Below are positions 1-6,651 of a stretch of 37,217 bases of DNA, piece by piece. The notes below the pieces were generated by a model, which saw only the letters and a list, made by a program, of their open reading frames with translations, was not told the DNA's origin and did not search any database. The translations under genes were made by a program, and so were the position numbers. Location of the stretch: IMG/VR virus record IMGVR_UViG_3300048833_000713, positions 1 to 37,217 of that record; one strand, given 5' to 3'. Source of the stretch: a virus. Positions within the stretch are counted from its first letter, which is position 1. Every line of letters starts with the position of its first letter.

Positions 1-1146
1 TTACACTGGGCGTTTGGCTGCCCGTGCTTCGGCAATCTTGCGGCTGGCCTCAAGGCCGTCGCCGCGGCTGTACTTTTTGGTCATCTTTGTCGTCGAATGC
101 GTGGCTAGAGCACTCGCCATTTCGAGCGACCCGGTTGCCTCGACGGTCTCCGACACGGCGCCTGCGCGGGTGTCCATCGACCAGACATTGTCCGGAACGC
201 CTGCAGCATCCCGAACCTTGCGGTACTTCTCGGCATAGCGATTTTCCCAGTAGGGTTTGCCGTGGTCTTCATCGATCACGACAGGGCCGATCTCCGGGAT
301 GGAGTAGGCTTTCAGCGCCTCGACGACGAGCGGCATGGTCTTGAGATCGCGTGCGACTTCAGACCCTGTCTTGCTGGTGCGGATCTTCAGAACAAGATCC
401 TTCGAGATGTTCTGAACCGTGAGGCCTCGCCAACGGAACGGACCTCCATCCTCTGCGGGTGCCCACTCTCCGATCACGTCTATGCGACGAAGTGCGGTTT
501 CGAACTTCAGCGCCTCGACGAATCCGATCGACGGGCAGCCCAACTCCGCACTCTTCTGCACGATGGCGAGGCACTGCTCGTAGGTCATCACGACGTCGCG
601 GCTTGCGGGTAGTTCAAACCGCATGTCGGCGAGAATATCGCGAGCCTGTTTGCAGCCTCGCAGCCGTTCCCCGGCTCCATATGACAGGATGATGCGCAGC
701 AGCTTCATCGCGCCACTTGCTCTCCGGTGACCCTTCTTCTTCCACTGTGCAAACCAGCGATTGAAGTCTGACCCACGAAGCATTTCGATCGAGCGATCGC
801 CGACGTTTTTCGCAAGGACGCGAAGGCTCGGTTCATAGTCTCGAATTCGTGTCGAGTGCTTGACGCTGTGCCATGAGCTGGTTTCGTCGTGCCTGTACTT
901 GTCGATTAGGGATCTGATCGTGCCGTCGTAGGCCGGGGCGACGCCGGAGCTGCGCACCTCGGCGCGAAGCTCATTCGTGAGGCGTTGGCACGTCGCGGAA
1001 ATTTCCGCGTCCGTGGCATCGTCGGGCAAGCGAACCAGTCCCAGCGCCTTAGATGCACCTTTGACTGCTCGTTGCGGGTTCCAGTAGTGAACGGGTGGTC
1101 CGCTCTTCCTTGCTCGGCTCTGGTAGCCGGGCCTGTCAGTCCTCAT
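1..1146 (-). CDS. int: Tyrosine recombinase (phage integrase)
   Basis: Site-specific recombinase expected to integrate and excise the phage at att sites. The 381-residue protein has an N-terminal core-binding part (SVKHSTRIRDYEPSLRVLAK) and a C-terminal catalytic part. Visible catalytic-box candidates are ALRRID (first Arg), RTSKTG (Lys), DTRAGAVSE (box II Arg) and a terminal HSTTKMTKKYSRG stretch holding the His and nucleophilic Tyr. Box II has Asp-Thr-Arg where many family members have His-x-x-Arg. The start at 1146 is preferred to the longer frame opening at 1218 because AAGGA lies about 10 nt upstream and the start overlaps the previous gene by 11 bp. The stop codon occupies bases 1-3, so the att site should lie just left of the window. 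It is the last gene of the leftward operon. Confidence 0.93.
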   Translation of the reverse strand: MRTDRPGYQSRARKSGPPVHYWNPQRAVKGASKALGLVRLPDDATDAEISATCQRLTNELRAEVRSSGVAPAYDGTIRSLIDKYRHDETSSWHSVKHSTRIRDYEPSLRVLAKNVGDRSIEMLRGSDFNRWFAQWKKKGHRRASGAMKLLRIILSYGAGERLRGCKQARDILADMRFELPASRDVVMTYEQCLAIVQKSAELGCPSIGFVEALKFETALRRIDVIGEWAPAEDGGPFRWRGLTVQNISKDLVLKIRTSKTGSEVARDLKTMPLVVEALKAYSIPEIGPVVIDEDHGKPYWENRYAEKYRKVRDAAGVPDNVWSMDTRAGAVSETVEATGSLEMASALATHSTTKMTKKYSRGDGLEASRKIAEARAAKRPV

Positions 1147-1351
1147 CCCAGTTTTCCTTTCCATCGTGGGCAACATTGCCCGATGGCAGGATGCCCAGCG
1201 GATTGCCGTCGGCGTCAACCAGTTTTTCGCCGGCAGCAGGGATGATCGTCGCGATCAGCGTCTTCATATCCATCTGCACGATAGACCCGGCCTTGTTCGC
1301 GGCGCGGAGAACTCGCTCGATTTCGACCTGGCGGAAGCTGGCTCGCGTCAA
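1136..1351 (-). CDS. Small phage protein next to integrase
   Basis: A 71-residue protein beginning TRASFRQVEIERVLRAANKAG. It resembles short alphaproteobacterial phage proteins found directly before integrases, with an opening 'T-R-A-S-F-R-Q' amphipathic helix; the function is unknown. The start is probably TTG at 1351, because GGAGGG lies 7 nt upstream and only two bases separate it from the previous stop. The C-terminus is acidic (HDGKENWDED) and overlaps the integrase start by 11 bp. A role as excisionase is possible from size and position, but no winged-helix signature is clear. Confidence 0.7.
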   Translation of the reverse strand: MTRASFRQVEIERVLRAANKAGSIVQMDMKTLIATIIPAAGEKLVDADGNPLGILPSGNVAHDGKENWDED

Positions 1352-1353
1352 AG

Positions 1354-1524
1354 TCAGCCCTCCGTTTTCGGTCCGGGCGATGGGGTGGCGCTCTCGGCGT
1401 CACCGTACTCGGCCAGCCACCCTGCCAATCGCGTCATGGCAGCGGTGAAGTCGTGTTTGGGCTCACCGTAGAGCAGGGCCTTCACCTCGTTCTGGCTAAG
1501 TGAGATGCGGTCAGGGTTGATCAT
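1354..1524 (-). CDS. Small hypothetical phage protein (56 aa)
   Basis: Short open frame starting MINPDRISLSQNEVKALLYG and ending GPKTEG. It starts at ATG 1524, overlapping the stop of the upstream gene (1521) in an ATGA arrangement, and ends 2 bases before the TTG start of the next gene. It therefore fills the only gap in an otherwise continuous, translationally coupled operon, which is the main support. No domain recognised. Confidence 0.6.
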   Translation of the reverse strand: MINPDRISLSQNEVKALLYGEPKHDFTAAMTRLAGWLAEYGDAESATPSPGPKTEG

Positions 1525-1946
1525 GCTGCTTTCCTCACGGTTGCGGCTCGGCAGAACTTGCCGAACGTCAGGTCACAGAAGCAGTCGGAGATATCGAGCC
1601 ACAGGCTGTATTTCGCCTTGGCAGCTGAGACGGCGACTACCTCTTGAGTTTGTCCCAGATAGGTGACGGCATAGAGCCGGTGCTGGTCGCCAATCTCCTT
1701 GAGGTGTCGACGTAGAGCAGCCCGGCCTTCGTCCGTGACGTAGTAGAAGACCATGCCACCTGGCGCGCCGTTGCCATGCTTGTCCCAATAGGGCGAAGCT
1801 TCGAACTCCGCAGCGATCTTGCTGCTCGCGTCAATGGCAAAGTGGTTCCGATATGTCTCGGCCATGGGGTCCACTGGCCTGCCAAGAGCATGGTCGATGC
1901 GATCCATGGCGCGGTCGTGCAGCGATCGGTTGACCTGCCTAGCCAT
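1521..1946 (-). CDS. Hypothetical phage protein (141 aa)
   Basis: Starts MARQVNRSLHDRAMDRIDHALGRPVDP and contains a central stretch with WDKHGNGAPGGMVFYYVTDEG and RAALRRHLKEIG, followed by a Cys-containing C-terminus (DISDCFCDLTFGKFCRAATV). It reads like one of the compact alphaproteobacterial phage hypotheticals; I do not recognise a function. The start at 1946 overlaps the end of the upstream gene by 8 bp. The open frame extends upstream to 2057, but that extension is low-complexity and antisense to gene coding, so it was not used. Confidence 0.75.
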   Translation of the reverse strand: MARQVNRSLHDRAMDRIDHALGRPVDPMAETYRNHFAIDASSKIAAEFEASPYWDKHGNGAPGGMVFYYVTDEGRAALRRHLKEIGDQHRLYAVTYLGQTQEVVAVSAAKAKYSLWLDISDCFCDLTFGKFCRAATVRKAA

Positions 1947-2565
1947 TGTCCTTGTCCTCCGTGGTGGCGAGGGCGGCGCGTGCCTCTTCCTCGCTGTCAA
2001 ACCACCTGATTTCCGTTTCGTCTGGTTCGCCCTCCTCGTCCCATGTAATGGGCACATCAGCGACCCACTTGTCCGGTCCTTTCAGCAAAGTGCAGACACG
2101 CATCGGCTGGCCCGGCTTCAAGCTTTCGCCGTAGCCGTGGACCTGATCGCGCTCGGGCCAACTGCAGGTGAATTCCCAATTCTCTGGGTCAAAGCAGTAG
2201 TCCAGATCGCCAACCACATGTGATGAGGGTGGTGGGGTGGCGTCCTTCGCGGCAGCGTAGACAGCCGCGAAGGCAAAATGCCCTACAGCAGTGCGGCAAT
2301 CGGATGTCTCGATCCATGTGCGCCATGCCCTGTCCATCGCCTCTGTGTCGATTGCAAGTGATGGGGCCGCCGGGCTGAGCATGAGGCTGACAATCTCACT
2401 CGATCGCGCCGCGTATCCTTGGCGTATTTCTTCCCCGGTCTGATCTTCGCCGAGTTCGCCAACGTTGCTGATCATGGTCAGGAAGTCGGTAACCGCTACA
2501 CGCAAGGTCATGGCTTGCGCTGTATTCAAGGTCGTGCCGTTGATGGTGACGATCGGCTCGTTCAT
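1939..2565 (-). CDS. Hypothetical phage protein (208 aa)
   Basis: Starts MNEPIVTINGTTLNTAQAMTLRVAV, with a helical N-terminal half (residues 1-110) and a C-terminal half rich in Trp, Asp and Glu (WEFTCSWPERD, IRWFDSEEEARAAL). The first 30-40 residues resemble short phage proteins of the 'TxNGxxLxxAQxMTLRVA' type. The start at 2565 has GGAGA upstream and overlaps the preceding gene (stop 2562) as ATGA. The function is unknown. Confidence 0.75.
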   Translation of the reverse strand: MNEPIVTINGTTLNTAQAMTLRVAVTDFLTMISNVGELGEDQTGEEIRQGYAARSSEIVSLMLSPAAPSLAIDTEAMDRAWRTWIETSDCRTAVGHFAFAAVYAAAKDATPPPSSHVVGDLDYCFDPENWEFTCSWPERDQVHGYGESLKPGQPMRVCTLLKGPDKWVADVPITWDEEGEPDETEIRWFDSEEEARAALATTEDKDNG

Positions 2566-2885
2566 TGCATTCTCTCCATGGAACGATCGGGCAGGGGGAT
2601 GACCAGGTCGGCGACGTGAGACGGTCGCGCTGCAGCCTCGCCCTTGCCGAATCTCGTGTTGTAGGCTCGAAGGCCCCGCTCGGTGATTTCGAACTCGTGG
2701 GCGCCGTGCATCGCGACCAGGTCGCTGTTGGCTATCAGCAGACCACCAAAGACCAGCTGGACTTTCGCGGTGTCTGGCAGGCCGCTGTTCAGGATTTCGT
2801 GGCGATGAACGCGGGTGATGCCGCGACGTCTTGCCCGCACGAGGATGTCGAGGAAGCACCATTGAGAGTCGGATAGATCAGCCAT
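2562..2885 (-). CDS. Hypothetical small DNA-binding-like phage protein (107 aa)
   Basis: Starts MADLSDSQWCFLDILVRARRRG. The content (DILVRARRRG, HRHEILNSG, FEITERGLRAY) looks like a small winged-helix fold in which 'ITERGLRAY' would be the wing/helix. That is a visual impression, not a confirmed family. The start at 2885 overlaps the upstream stop by 8 bp (ATGGCTGA) and has AAGG upstream. Confidence 0.72.
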   Translation of the reverse strand: MADLSDSQWCFLDILVRARRRGITRVHRHEILNSGLPDTAKVQLVFGGLLIANSDLVAMHGAHEFEITERGLRAYNTRFGKGEAAARPSHVADLVIPLPDRSMERMQ

Positions 2886-3084
2886 CGCTGCCTTGCTCCA
2901 TGATCTCGCGAGCGTGGAAGGTGTCGACCTTACTGCCGGGCATCTCCTCGCCGGTATCGAGGTCAACGACGGGTGATCCTTCCAAGCACTCGGCATGGCA
3001 AGCGCCCATCTCTATATCCGAGGCGCAGAGATCGTCAGGCTGCAAAGGCTTGTCGCAGATCGGGCAACGCAGGATGTCAGTCAT
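2878..3084 (-). CDS. Small Cys-rich (zinc-binding-like) phage protein
   Basis: A 68-residue protein starting MTDILRCPICDKPLQPDDLC and continuing with HAEC. The spacing CPIC...C...HxxC suggests one zinc-binding knuckle. Its start overlaps the reverse transcriptase stop as ATGA (3081-3084), so it is co-translated with the DGR genes. No role in the DGR is known for such a protein; it may be an ordinary operon passenger. Confidence 0.72.
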   Translation of the reverse strand: MTDILRCPICDKPLQPDDLCASDIEMGACHAECLEGSPVVDLDTGEEMPGSKVDTFHAREIMEQGSDG

Positions 3085-4082
3085 CGTTTTGATCCTTCCG
3101 TGAGAATTCCGCCCATGCTGCGGACGAGGTTTCGACTGTCGGCCCACCCGGCGTGGCCAAGCCATGAGGCAAGAAAGCGCTGCAGGTGGTCGTGATCTCC
3201 GGCAGCGCGGTAGGCGCGGATCTTCCGGCGCGCCCGCACCACGCTGTCACGGCGCAGAAGCTTGTGAGTTGGCCAGATGCGATAGCCAACAAAATTCACG
3301 CCTCGACCGACCGGCTGGATGCTCCACTTGGAGAATCGCAAGCCAAGACTGTCACGCGAAAGGTCCTCAATGGACTGGCGGACCTTGCGCAGGTGCTCGA
3401 CCGAATTGCCGAGGACAACGATGTCATCCATGTAGCGATACCAAAACCGCTCACCGATCGTTTGCTGCAAATGCCTGTCGACGACGCCGCCGTAGATGTT
3501 GGCAAATATCTGCGACGTCAGGCTGCCGATCGGCAGGCCGATCCCGCTGCGTGGCAGCATGGACTCCAGAAGCAAGGATGTTGCGCGACACGAGATCTTT
3601 GCGTCTATCAGCCGCCACAGCGCACCTCGCTCGATCGAGTAGAAGTAGCGCGAGAAGTCTGTCTTCAGGGCATAAAGGGCTTGTCCGTCGAGAGAGAGTC
3701 TCCGCAGATCAGATTGCAGCGCTGTAGCTGCGGCGTGGGTTCCTTTGCCGGTTCGGCAGGCAAAAGTCCGCGGCAAAAGCGTTGCTTCGAAGATCGGGCC
3801 AATGACTGCGCAGACGGCGTGCTGAGCCACGCGATCCTCAAACGGAAGCGCTGAGATCAGCCTCTCCTTGGGGTCGTAGATCCTGAATTCTTGCGCGGCG
3901 CCTGGTCGATAGGTTCCGTCGCGCATGGTGCTCGCGAGATCCTCCAGATTGAGGATAGAGAACTCTTTGAACTCCAGATATCCTGCCGTCAGCCGTTTAC
4001 CGCGCGACGTCAGGCGAAATGCCTGCCGCATATTGGCGTCTGACGTGATGTCGCCGATCAAGTTGCGAAATTTCTTTGCCAT
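3081..4082 (-). CDS. Diversity-generating retroelement reverse transcriptase
   Basis: Makes the mutagenised cDNA of the template repeat, with copying errors at adenines, that then replaces a variable repeat. The 333-residue length is usual for DGR enzymes. Visible RT motifs are KTDFSRYFYSI (residues 140-150, first catalytic Asp at 142), GLPIGSLTSQIFANIYG (182-198), the YMDD box at 217-220 followed by IVVLG, and GVNFVGYRI (261-269). The SQ after GSLT, where group II intron and retroviral enzymes have a different QG-type motif, is characteristic of DGR/retron-like enzymes. The C-terminal SWLGHAGWADS is a thumb-like end. Start 4082 is fixed by GGAGGAAA 4-12 nt upstream. The same frame is open back through the template repeat to 4430, so an N-terminally extended product is formally possible. 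The DGR assignment rests on the adjacent TR and VR pair. Confidence 0.97.
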   Translation of the reverse strand: MAKKFRNLIGDITSDANMRQAFRLTSRGKRLTAGYLEFKEFSILNLEDLASTMRDGTYRPGAAQEFRIYDPKERLISALPFEDRVAQHAVCAVIGPIFEATLLPRTFACRTGKGTHAAATALQSDLRRLSLDGQALYALKTDFSRYFYSIERGALWRLIDAKISCRATSLLLESMLPRSGIGLPIGSLTSQIFANIYGGVVDRHLQQTIGERFWYRYMDDIVVLGNSVEHLRKVRQSIEDLSRDSLGLRFSKWSIQPVGRGVNFVGYRIWPTHKLLRRDSVVRARRKIRAYRAAGDHDHLQRFLASWLGHAGWADSRNLVRSMGGILTEGSKR

Positions 4083-4258
4083 GGGCTTTCCTCCGGATTG
4101 CCGGTCGCGGGCTTCGACAGCATCGTCGCCGCTACTCCCCGCTGTACCGGACCTTGCAGTGTGTTCGCCGAAGCCGGACGGTCGGGCCGACCACCCTGGC
4201 GCTCGTGCGCCGGTGGAATGTGGCCGCCGCTTCCATGGAAGACGGCGCGCCGAAACTG
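4083..4258 (-). ncRNA. DGR spacer RNA between TR and RT
   Basis: 176 nt with no convincing separate gene lie between the end of the TR homology and the RT start. In the Bordetella phage DGR the equivalent downstream spacer is part of the TR RNA and is needed for cDNA priming, so this stretch is the expected 3' part of the template RNA. It includes the self-complementary CTTCCATGGAAG (4231-4242) and GGCGCGCC (4244-4251). Its folding was not computed. The RT frame is open across it. Confidence 0.6.
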
Positions 4259-4381
4259 GGTTGTCGCAGGCGCCACGGGCAGAGATGTTCTCGTTCGAGT
4301 TCTCAGGCCAGTAGTCCAAGTTCGCGTACCGGGAGCCGGCATTGCTGCCGTTCATCCAGGAGCCGCCAAAGATGGAGGGAC
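4259..4381 (-). repeat. DGR template repeat (TR)
   Basis: 123 nt, located 9 nt after the Avd stop and upstream of the RT, matching both VRs end to end. Read on the minus strand it would encode FGGSWMNGSNAGSRYANLDY and so on, with six Asn codons (AAC/AAT), the hallmark of DGR templates since A-to-N changes in AAY codons can yield many residues. It contains 24 adenines on the coding strand; 17 of these differ in VR1 and 11 in VR2, and no other base differs. An adenine-free block of 20 nt (4265-4284) near its 3' end is identical in all three copies and corresponds to the expected mutagenic-homing start region. Unlike both VRs, it is not followed by the GTTTGCGC hairpin. Confidence 0.97.
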
Positions 4382-4390
4382 CAAGCGTCA

Positions 4391-4765
4391 TTACCCCAAC
4401 CGTCCGTTGCTCTTTGTCGACTTGATCCATTGCCCGAGCATCGCACCGGTCTCTGCTAGGTGGCGCAGTGCCACTGCGTGCTGATGCGGCGTGATGAGCC
4501 GGTTCTTTGGGTCGGCCGCAAAGCGCAACCAGAAACGCAGCGTCGCCATATGTGCGTCGGCGGCAAAGAGCCTCGACGCCTGTTTGGATTTCGCTGCCTG
4601 ATACAAGAGGCCGACCTGATCGAATACCAAGCCGACAAGCCGCTCCCGCAAAGCGCCATGGCGCTTTGGGAAAGCCTGCAGGATCGGGTAAAGATAGGTC
4701 ACGACAGCCTCGTATTTTTCAACGATCGCCAGATCCTGCGCATTTACAAACTCATCGCGGATCAT
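4391..4765 (-). CDS. avd: DGR accessory variability determinant (Avd-like)
   Basis: Avd proteins are small basic four-helix-bundle pentamers that bind the DGR RT and template RNA and are needed for homing. This 124-residue protein is all helical in appearance (DLAIVEKYEAVVTYLYPILQ, RERLVGLVFDQVGLLYQAAK, HMATLRFWLRFAADP, HQHAVALRHLAETGAMLGQW), with Lys/Arg-rich ends. Length, order (target, avd, TR, RT) and the WLRF...LITPHQH region fit the family. The identification comes from context and helical pattern rather than a strong motif. Its stop TAA overlaps an ATG that opens the frame running through the TR into the RT. Confidence 0.88.
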   Translation of the reverse strand: MIRDEFVNAQDLAIVEKYEAVVTYLYPILQAFPKRHGALRERLVGLVFDQVGLLYQAAKSKQASRLFAADAHMATLRFWLRFAADPKNRLITPHQHAVALRHLAETGAMLGQWIKSTKSNGRLG

Positions 4766-4791
4766 GGCGTCTCGATTGCCTCATGAAGAAG

Positions 4792-4811
4792 GTTTGCGCT
4801 TCCGCGCAAAC
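4792..4811 (-). promoter_or_regulatory. DGR target hairpin downstream of VR1
   Basis: Perfect inverted repeat GTTTGCGC / GCGCAAAC with a 4-nt TTCC loop, placed 13 nt beyond the 3' end of VR1 and overlapping the target stop codon. The same element sits at the same distance after VR2. In the Bordetella phage DGR a hairpin or cruciform just after the VR promotes target recognition for homing; here the conserved position and sequence at both targets and the absence at the TR support that role. There is no U-run, so it is not a simple terminator. Confidence 0.88.
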
Positions 4812-5692
4812 TATGCAGGTGTCAGGTGGCCGCAGGCGCCACGGGCAGAGATGCTCACGTACGAGCCCCCAGGCCAGAAGCCCAAGAACGCGTACCGGGA
4901 GCCGGCATCGCCGCCGTCCAGCCAGGAGCCGCCAAAGACGGAGGGACGCGGATCATCCGGATCGCCGTCCGTACCCCAGATCCACAGATTGCCTGTGGCC
5001 TGCATCAGGCCCGCGCGGCTGGTACGCTCTGCATCGAGGCCGGTAGTTACGGGATCGCGGCGCGTGGCCGTCTTCTCAGTCACGCCGTAGGCTGCAGCCC
5101 TGAACTCATCATAGGTCATCATACGCTTGCCATGCGCAGACAAGATTGAATCGGCCGTCTTGAAATCCAGAAGATCGAGCGAAGCGCCGTCAGCGATCTC
5201 CGCACCATGTCGGCTTGTGCCTTGCGCCTTATGGTCCTTTCCGAGCAGATAGATATCGACCCAAAGACGAACGTCACCGTCTTCCACCAAGGTCATTCCG
5301 CGCGGATCTGCGCAGGAGGGCCGGAATTCGAGATCCCAGAAGGAGAAGGGATTGACCGCCGGCACTTTGCTGCCACCGTTGCGACCCTCCGCATTGCCGC
5401 CTGGTGCATAGTGGAAGCCGGCAAAACCGTCCCCGAGCAGAGGATTGGACTCGGCACGCTGGACTACAGGCTTCCCATCGGCGCCGAGGCTTACGGAATA
5501 GTCGCAGCCGGCTTCGAGATCTCCGGTGTGAAGTTCCGTGTCCTCGGTGAAGATCGCGACGTGACTTTCCGTATAGACGCCTGCGCCGGCGCGAACAGCC
5601 AGCTTACCGTCGAGAAGCATCAGGATTGGCGCCGGCGGTGTCATGCGATCAATGCGAATTGCAGCATGCATTGCTTTTGCAGTCTCTGTCAT
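4811..5692 (-). CDS. DGR variable protein 1 (C-type lectin/FGE-like fold)
   Basis: A 293-residue target whose last 42 residues (249-290) are encoded by VR1. Residues 20-90 form a small beta-rich domain. FHYAPGGN at 93-100, FWDLEFRPSCADPRGMTLV (118-136), VDIYLLG and HGKRMMTYDEFRAAAYG begin the formylglycine-enzyme-like C-type lectin domain, which ends GGSWLDGGDAGSRYAFLGFW...ISARGAC. The W-x-W-G motif of this fold is seen as LWIWG (236-240). The protein probably binds a ligand that varies between clones; the ligand is unknown. It lacks the long N-terminal part of its paralogue at 35937. The start at 5692 has AAGGA 9-13 nt upstream. It ends 45 nt before avd and belongs to the early operon. Confidence 0.95.
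   Translation of the reverse strand: MTETAKAMHAAIRIDRMTPPAPILMLLDGKLAVRAGAGVYTESHVAIFTEDTELHTGDLEAGCDYSVSLGADGKPVVQRAESNPLLGDGFAGFHYAPGGNAEGRNGGSKVPAVNPFSFWDLEFRPSCADPRGMTLVEDGDVRLWVDIYLLGKDHKAQGTSRHGAEIADGASLDLLDFKTADSILSAHGKRMMTYDEFRAAAYGVTEKTATRRDPVTTGLDAERTSRAGLMQATGNLWIWGTDGDPDDPRPSVFGGSWLDGGDAGSRYAFLGFWPGGSYVSISARGACGHLTPA
4825..4947 (-). repeat. DGR variable repeat 1 (VR1)
   Basis: Aligned base by base with the TR at an offset of 566. It differs at 17 of 123 positions, and every difference is at a TR adenine on the coding strand (T on the plus strand). Changed codons include Met to Leu, several Asn to Asp/Phe/Gly/Tyr/Ser, Tyr to Phe and Glu to Gly/Val. Homology to the TR stops abruptly at both ends, while homology to VR2 continues into the rest of the paralogous gene. 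Confidence 0.97.
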
Positions 5693-5711
5693 GGTCGTAG
5701 TCCTTGATGTT

Positions 5712-5720
5712 GGGGGGGGG
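5712..5720. repeat. G9 homopolymer between the two DGR targets
   Basis: Nine consecutive G on the plus strand (C9 in the transcript) lie in the short gap between target 2 and target 1, about 20 nt upstream of the target 1 start. Tracts of this length are prone to slippage. It is intergenic, so any effect would be on spacing or translation initiation rather than on reading frame. Confidence 0.7.
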
Positions 5721-5725
5721 TGTGA

Positions 5726-5747
5726 GGTTTGCGCTTCCGCGCAAACC
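5726..5747 (-). promoter_or_regulatory. DGR target hairpin downstream of VR2
   Basis: Inverted repeat with the same arms and TTCC loop as the VR1 hairpin, extended to 9 bp by an outer G-C pair. It is at the same offset from the VR end as at target 1. The gene's stop codon lies between VR2 and the hairpin. See the VR1 hairpin for the expected role. Confidence 0.88.
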
Positions 5748-5754
5748 GATCAGG

Positions 5755-6651
5755 TTACAGGTGGTCGCAGGCGCCACGGGCAGAGACGTGCCCGTTCGAG
5801 TGCCCAGGCCAGCAGACCAAGTGCGCGTACCGGGAGCCGGCACTGCTGCCGTTCAGCCAGGAGCCGCCAAAGATGGAGGGACGCGGATCATCCGGGTGTC
5901 CATCCGTACCCCACTGCCACATAGTGCCGGTGACATCGAAGAGACCCACTTGGCTAATGAAGCGTTGCGCATCGTCAGTCATCTCGCCGCAGCGCTTGGG
6001 TTCGTCCGAGCGCGAGCAGCGTTCCTTGATGCCGTAGGCGGCGGCGAAGAACTCTTCCGCCTTCAGCAGGCGCTTGCCGTGGCTGGCGTAAATGGCCGAC
6101 GCCGTGTGAAAATCGAGGTTTAGGGCTTTGCCTTCTTCATCGGCGGCCTGCGGCAGATCCCGGCCGTCAGCGATGGTTGCACTAAAGCTGGAGGTACCGC
6201 GTTCGCGGTGTTCGGTTCCGAGCAGATAGATGTCGACCCAGATGCGACGTCCGGACGCCGTCACCAGTGTCATTCCACGCGGATCAGGGCATGCGGGGCG
6301 GAAGTCGAGATCCCATATGGAATTAGAGTTGATGGCTGGCGTTGGGTCGCCGCCTTCGGTGCCCTTGGCGTTACCGCCGGGCGCGTAGTGAAAGCCCGCG
6401 ACGGCGCCCGCCGAGATTGGGTTTCCTTCAGCTTCTGCAATGATCCATTCCGAGTGGTCTTTATCGTCGACAAGTAGGCAGTAGTCCCGACCGGCCGTCA
6501 TGAGCTCAGTGGAAAACTCACCGGCGCGCGGAGTGACAGACCTTCCGTCCTTTTCGAAAAGAACGCCCTGGCTGATGGCAATACAGCCCTGATCAGTCAC
6601 CCCAAGGACGGGTGTAGACTGATCTTCTTTGATAATTCGAATGCTGTTCAT
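5755..6651 (-). CDS. DGR variable protein 2 (C-type lectin/FGE-like fold)
   Basis: A 298-residue paralogue of the target encoded directly downstream. It shares AGFHYAPGGN, SIWDLDFRPACPDPRGMTLV, VDIYLLG, HGKRLLKAEEFFAAAYGIKE and MWQWG, and ends in the VR2-encoded segment (residues 257-298) with GGSWLNGSSAGSRYAHLVCW...VSARGACDHL. The N-terminal domain is diverged (MNSIRIIKEDQSTPVLGVTD), so this is an old duplication or a separate acquisition rather than a recent copy. The start at 6651 overlaps the upstream stop as ATGA; the longer frame to 6708 only reads through the upstream gene. It is the first DGR gene in the operon. Confidence 0.95.
   Translation of the reverse strand: MNSIRIIKEDQSTPVLGVTDQGCIAISQGVLFEKDGRSVTPRAGEFSTELMTAGRDYCLLVDDKDHSEWIIAEAEGNPISAGAVAGFHYAPGGNAKGTEGGDPTPAINSNSIWDLDFRPACPDPRGMTLVTASGRRIWVDIYLLGTEHRERGTSSFSATIADGRDLPQAADEEGKALNLDFHTASAIYASHGKRLLKAEEFFAAAYGIKERCSRSDEPKRCGEMTDDAQRFISQVGLFDVTGTMWQWGTDGHPDDPRPSIFGGSWLNGSSAGSRYAHLVCWPGHSNGHVSARGACDHL
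5760..5882 (-). repeat. DGR variable repeat 2 (VR2)
   Basis: Aligned with the TR at an offset of 1501. It differs at 11 of 123 positions, all at TR adenines on the coding strand, to C, G or T. It differs from VR1 at most of the changed sites, so the two VRs were diversified independently. Residues altered include Asn to Ser/His, Asp to Val, Tyr to Cys and Glu to Gly. Confidence 0.97.

Noticed and set aside
4058-4484. Several plus- and minus-strand frames over the TR
   Set aside because: Frames other than avd, TR and RT are by-products of the repeated GC-rich template; none has a ribosome site or recognisable content.
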